Positions 61,823 through 64,000 of a stretch of DNA of 64,000 nt are shown piece after piece; position 1 is the first letter of the stretch, and each line of letters starts with the position of its first letter. The position numbers and the translations under genes are program-made. Source of the stretch: Mucilaginibacter lappiensis (GTDB lineage Bacteria; Bacteroidota; Bacteroidia; Sphingobacteriales; Sphingobacteriaceae); assembly GCF_900155965.1 (NCBI RefSeq), contig NZ_FTMG01000009.1, positions 1 through 64,000 on the forward strand. The letters run 5' to 3'. Under the pieces are notes generated by a model. It made no database searches. It was not told the origin of the DNA and worked only from the letters and a program-made list of their open reading frames with translations.

Positions 61823-63225
61823 ACCTTTTGAAGGATATGAGTTGCTGTAAGTATTTTATGAATGATCAGCATGGTAATATAACTCCAGAACACGCTGTTA
61901 ATTAAAAACTCAAAACTAAGTCCGCGCCACATAATTTGGAATAGTCCGCTAAAAATAAGTGCAGTGCCCAGGATATATCCCCCAAAAAGCTTCTCGGCCT
62001 GCAAGGCAATTAGTTGAGCGATGGCGCCATAAGCAAACAAGCATAAAATGATACCCAAAGCTCCGCCCGAAAGATAAGCATCCACAATAAATGCAGGTTT
62101 AGCAGATACATTGGAGAAACGGTTAATAACCCCGGCATTGTAAACGCGTTCCATGATCATTTCTTCGGTAATGGGTTTGTAGGGCCAGAATATCCGGGGG
62201 ATGATGGCTGTACCGGATTGTTTAAGCAGCGTAAAACCATAATAATCTACCTGTTTGGGGGTTGATTGTACAAAACGGGTAAACATATCTATTTCGCTTA
62301 GGCGGTTCACCAAAAACGACCAGTTGGAATCATCGCCCTCTATATCGTTGTTTAAGGTAGCATCCAATGCCAATTGACTGGCTTCACTGGCATTACTGTT
62401 ACCCGCCCATGCGTTTTGTCTAAAAACACGATTGTAGGTAGGCAAAAAAATAAATAACAACAGCAATAAGGGGATGAAGGTAAAGGTAACTGCCTTTTTA
62501 TAACTTGGATACAGGAATATCCCTAATACCATTACGCTTACAATAATGGGCTCTTTAAACCCGGAGATGAGCGACTGATAAAAATTAAAACAGTAAAAAC
62601 CAATGCATACCAGTGTGTTGCCAATTTTTTTAAGTGGAATAGCAAATGCCAAAGCCAATGTACCCGCAATAAAGCTGAGCGAGTTGAACTGATAATAAAA
62701 TTGTGATAGCCCGGGAATCCTTAAAAACAAAATAGATACAGGGAAACTAATCATAGCAAATAGCATGAGCAAATTGGCCAGTTTTTGTGTATCTACCTGA
62801 TAAATTTTTTTGGCAGGATAATCCATAAAGATGAGCATCCCCAGAACAAGAGAAGCATGTCCCAAACAATAATAACGCTGGCATTGTGCGGTGAGCAGCA
62901 GCTTTTCCTGGTCGACTAAAATATAACCTGGCTTTACAAAGTTTTCATACCCCATTACATCCATAAAATAAAAAATGGAAGTACAAGCCATGTATCCGGC
63001 AAAAATAATCTGAACTAAAAAGATGGGACGCATTAATTGGCCTGCAGTGCTTCTGTCGGCGGGTATGGGTTTTACCCATCCGCTTAATGTAAGCCAGAAT
63101 ATCAAGAACGAACCCAGCCAGGCAATAAAATAGGAGAGTACCGGGTCGCCTTTAAATAAAAAGGAGAGCCCCCAGGGTAAAAATAATATGAAAAACCGCT
63201 CCAACGGAGCCTGATTAGTTCGCAT
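61819..63225 (-). CDS. Wzy-like polysaccharide polymerase (exosortase-associated)
   Basis: 468 residues with about eleven membrane helices and a large polar loop around residues 265-345 (NRVFRQNAWAGNSNASEASQ). Topology and position indicate an O-antigen polymerase-like protein of the exosortase Y-associated class. It overlaps the upstream glycosyltransferase by 11 bases and the downstream one by four. Confidence 0.82.
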   Translation of the reverse strand: MRTNQAPLERFFILFLPWGLSFLFKGDPVLSYFIAWLGSFLIFWLTLSGWVKPIPADRSTAGQLMRPIFLVQIIFAGYMACTSIFYFMDVMGYENFVKPGYILVDQEKLLLTAQCQRYYCLGHASLVLGMLIFMDYPAKKIYQVDTQKLANLLMLFAMISFPVSILFLRIPGLSQFYYQFNSLSFIAGTLALAFAIPLKKIGNTLVCIGFYCFNFYQSLISGFKEPIIVSVMVLGIFLYPSYKKAVTFTFIPLLLLLFIFLPTYNRVFRQNAWAGNSNASEASQLALDATLNNDIEGDDSNWSFLVNRLSEIDMFTRFVQSTPKQVDYYGFTLLKQSGTAIIPRIFWPYKPITEEMIMERVYNAGVINRFSNVSAKPAFIVDAYLSGGALGIILCLFAYGAIAQLIALQAEKLFGGYILGTALIFSGLFQIMWRGLSFEFLINSVFWSYITMLIIHKILTATHILQKV

Positions 63226-64000
63226 AATTATGCTTTACGGTATTTAAAATAGCAGCCACCTGCTTGTCAAAACTCCAGTCGGTTATTTTATTTTGAGCAT
63301 TTTCTCCTAAAGCCTTCAACCTTGATCTGTCTTTCAAAAGCGTGCCAAGCTTTTGGGTAATATCTGATAAATTTTCCGAATCAAAAATATCACCTGTAAT
63401 TCCGGGTATCACTAAATCGGCAGCACAGCCCACTTTGTTGGATACCAGTACGGGTGTACCTGTAGCCATGGCCTCGTTTACAGCAAGTCCCCAGGTTTCG
63501 CCGGGACCCTTGGAGGACAGGCAAAAAAGATCGGCAGCCTGGTAAATCACCGGCATGACTGATTGATTTTGAAAATCCATAAAATGGATACGCTTATTTG
63601 TGCTGGCTCTTGTTTTTAAGGGGATCTCTAAAATACCGCCCCCTACCAGTAATAAATGGGCAGCCGGTTTATTTAAAGCCAAAAAAGCGTCGATGAGTAA
63701 CTGAGGCGATTTTTTAGCTTCAAATTTGCCTGCAAAAAGTATCAGGGTATCATCATCGGCAATACCCAGGTTTTGCCTTAATTGTGAAGCTTCCTGAGTT
63801 CTGTCGGCACTAAATCTTTCGTTATCTATGGCGTGCGGAGCAAAGGTTAGTTGTTGGTCAGTCAGTCCATATTTTTTAAAATAAGTTTTGCTATTGGCCC
63901 CCACATAAAAAGCATGATCAACGTGCCGGTAAACCCATTTTAAAAAAACAGATCTTAAAAAGGCACGGATGCCTGGTTTTATATCAAGCAGGGTAGAGTC
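63215..64000 (-). CDS. Family 4 glycosyltransferase, 5' end beyond the window
   Basis: 261 codons are within the window and remain open to 64000, so the true start is outside; the GTG at 63904 is an internal codon. The visible part contains WVYRHVDHAFYVGANSKTYF, then nucleotide-sugar domain motifs FAGKFEAKKSPQLLIDAF and PGETWGLAVNEAMATGTPVL. It is first of the overlapping genes seen here in this leftward operon. Confidence 0.92.
   Translation of the reverse strand, partial: DSTLLDIKPGIRAFLRSVFLKWVYRHVDHAFYVGANSKTYFKKYGLTDQQLTFAPHAIDNERFSADRTQEASQLRQNLGIADDDTLILFAGKFEAKKSPQLLIDAFLALNKPAAHLLLVGGGILEIPLKTRASTNKRIHFMDFQNQSVMPVIYQAADLFCLSSKGPGETWGLAVNEAMATGTPVLVSNKVGCAADLVIPGITGDIFDSENLSDITQKLGTLLKDRSRLKALGENAQNKITDWSFDKQVAAILNTVKHNYAN

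Overview
The window reads as chromosomal DNA of a Bacteroidota bacterium of the family Sphingobacteriaceae; Mucilaginibacter is my best guess. The grounds are TTG-N19-23-TAnnTTTG promoters with no Shine-Dalgarno sequences, LytTR/LytS signalling, a sigma/outer-membrane-barrel module, the long form of IspG, an F-ATPase beta/epsilon pair standing alone, and a capsule locus with an exosortase of the XrtY type. The genus is inference; no 16S gene is present.

Layout. (1) 1-15.6 kb, mostly minus strand: pyruvate oxidase PoxB, an AraC regulator, a LytS/LytTR two-component pair, a frameshifted small secreted protein, IspG, an RDD membrane protein, a metallo-hydrolase, an alpha/beta hydrolase, a GNAT-nitrilase fusion and a DoxX protein. 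(2) 15.7-25.8 kb, plus strand: a haem block hemA, hemCD (fused), hemB, hemL, a histidine kinase/response regulator/TPR trio, hemE and hemJ. This covers glutamyl-tRNA to uroporphyrinogen/coproporphyrinogen plus a protoporphyrinogen oxidase. (3) 26-29.8 kb: ECF sigma factor, membrane-anchored partner, outer-membrane barrel, and an ABC ATPase. (4) 30.2-42.7 kb, minus strand: a branched-chain amino acid block transcribed ilvD, ilvB, ilvN, ilvC, leuC, an ABM-domain gene, leuD, leuB, a methyltransferase, leuA, ilvA. (5) 43.4-45.3 kb: atpD-atpC. (6) 45.5-54.3 kb: assorted oxidoreductases and regulators, a Kelch/TIG lipoprotein, a decayed FtsX permease beside a subclass B1 metallo-beta-lactamase, and a peroxiredoxin. 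(7) 54.4-56.2 kb: tRNA-Arg(ACG), adk, obgE. (8) 56.4-64 kb, minus strand: an exopolysaccharide operon with exosortase, Wzy-like polymerase, glycosyltransferases, methyltransferase and acetyltransferase; the last gene runs off the window.

The most unusual content is non-coding. About twenty gene junctions, many inside operons, carry degenerate palindromes built from short reiterated 'words' (for example repeats of GAGATATGA, AAGAATCAAGA or GTCATTG). The same sequences also appear in frame inside ispG and ilvN, at the 3' end of the exosortase gene and around the start of a methyltransferase gene. Three further dispersed repeat families are present. One, with three copies, keeps a 10-bp stem with compensatory base changes and a loop that matches a downstream segment. 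A second, also three copies, shows compensatory changes in its first hairpin. A third, with two copies, ends in a terminator-like hairpin. I know of no named family for these, and they are the best candidates here for something undescribed.
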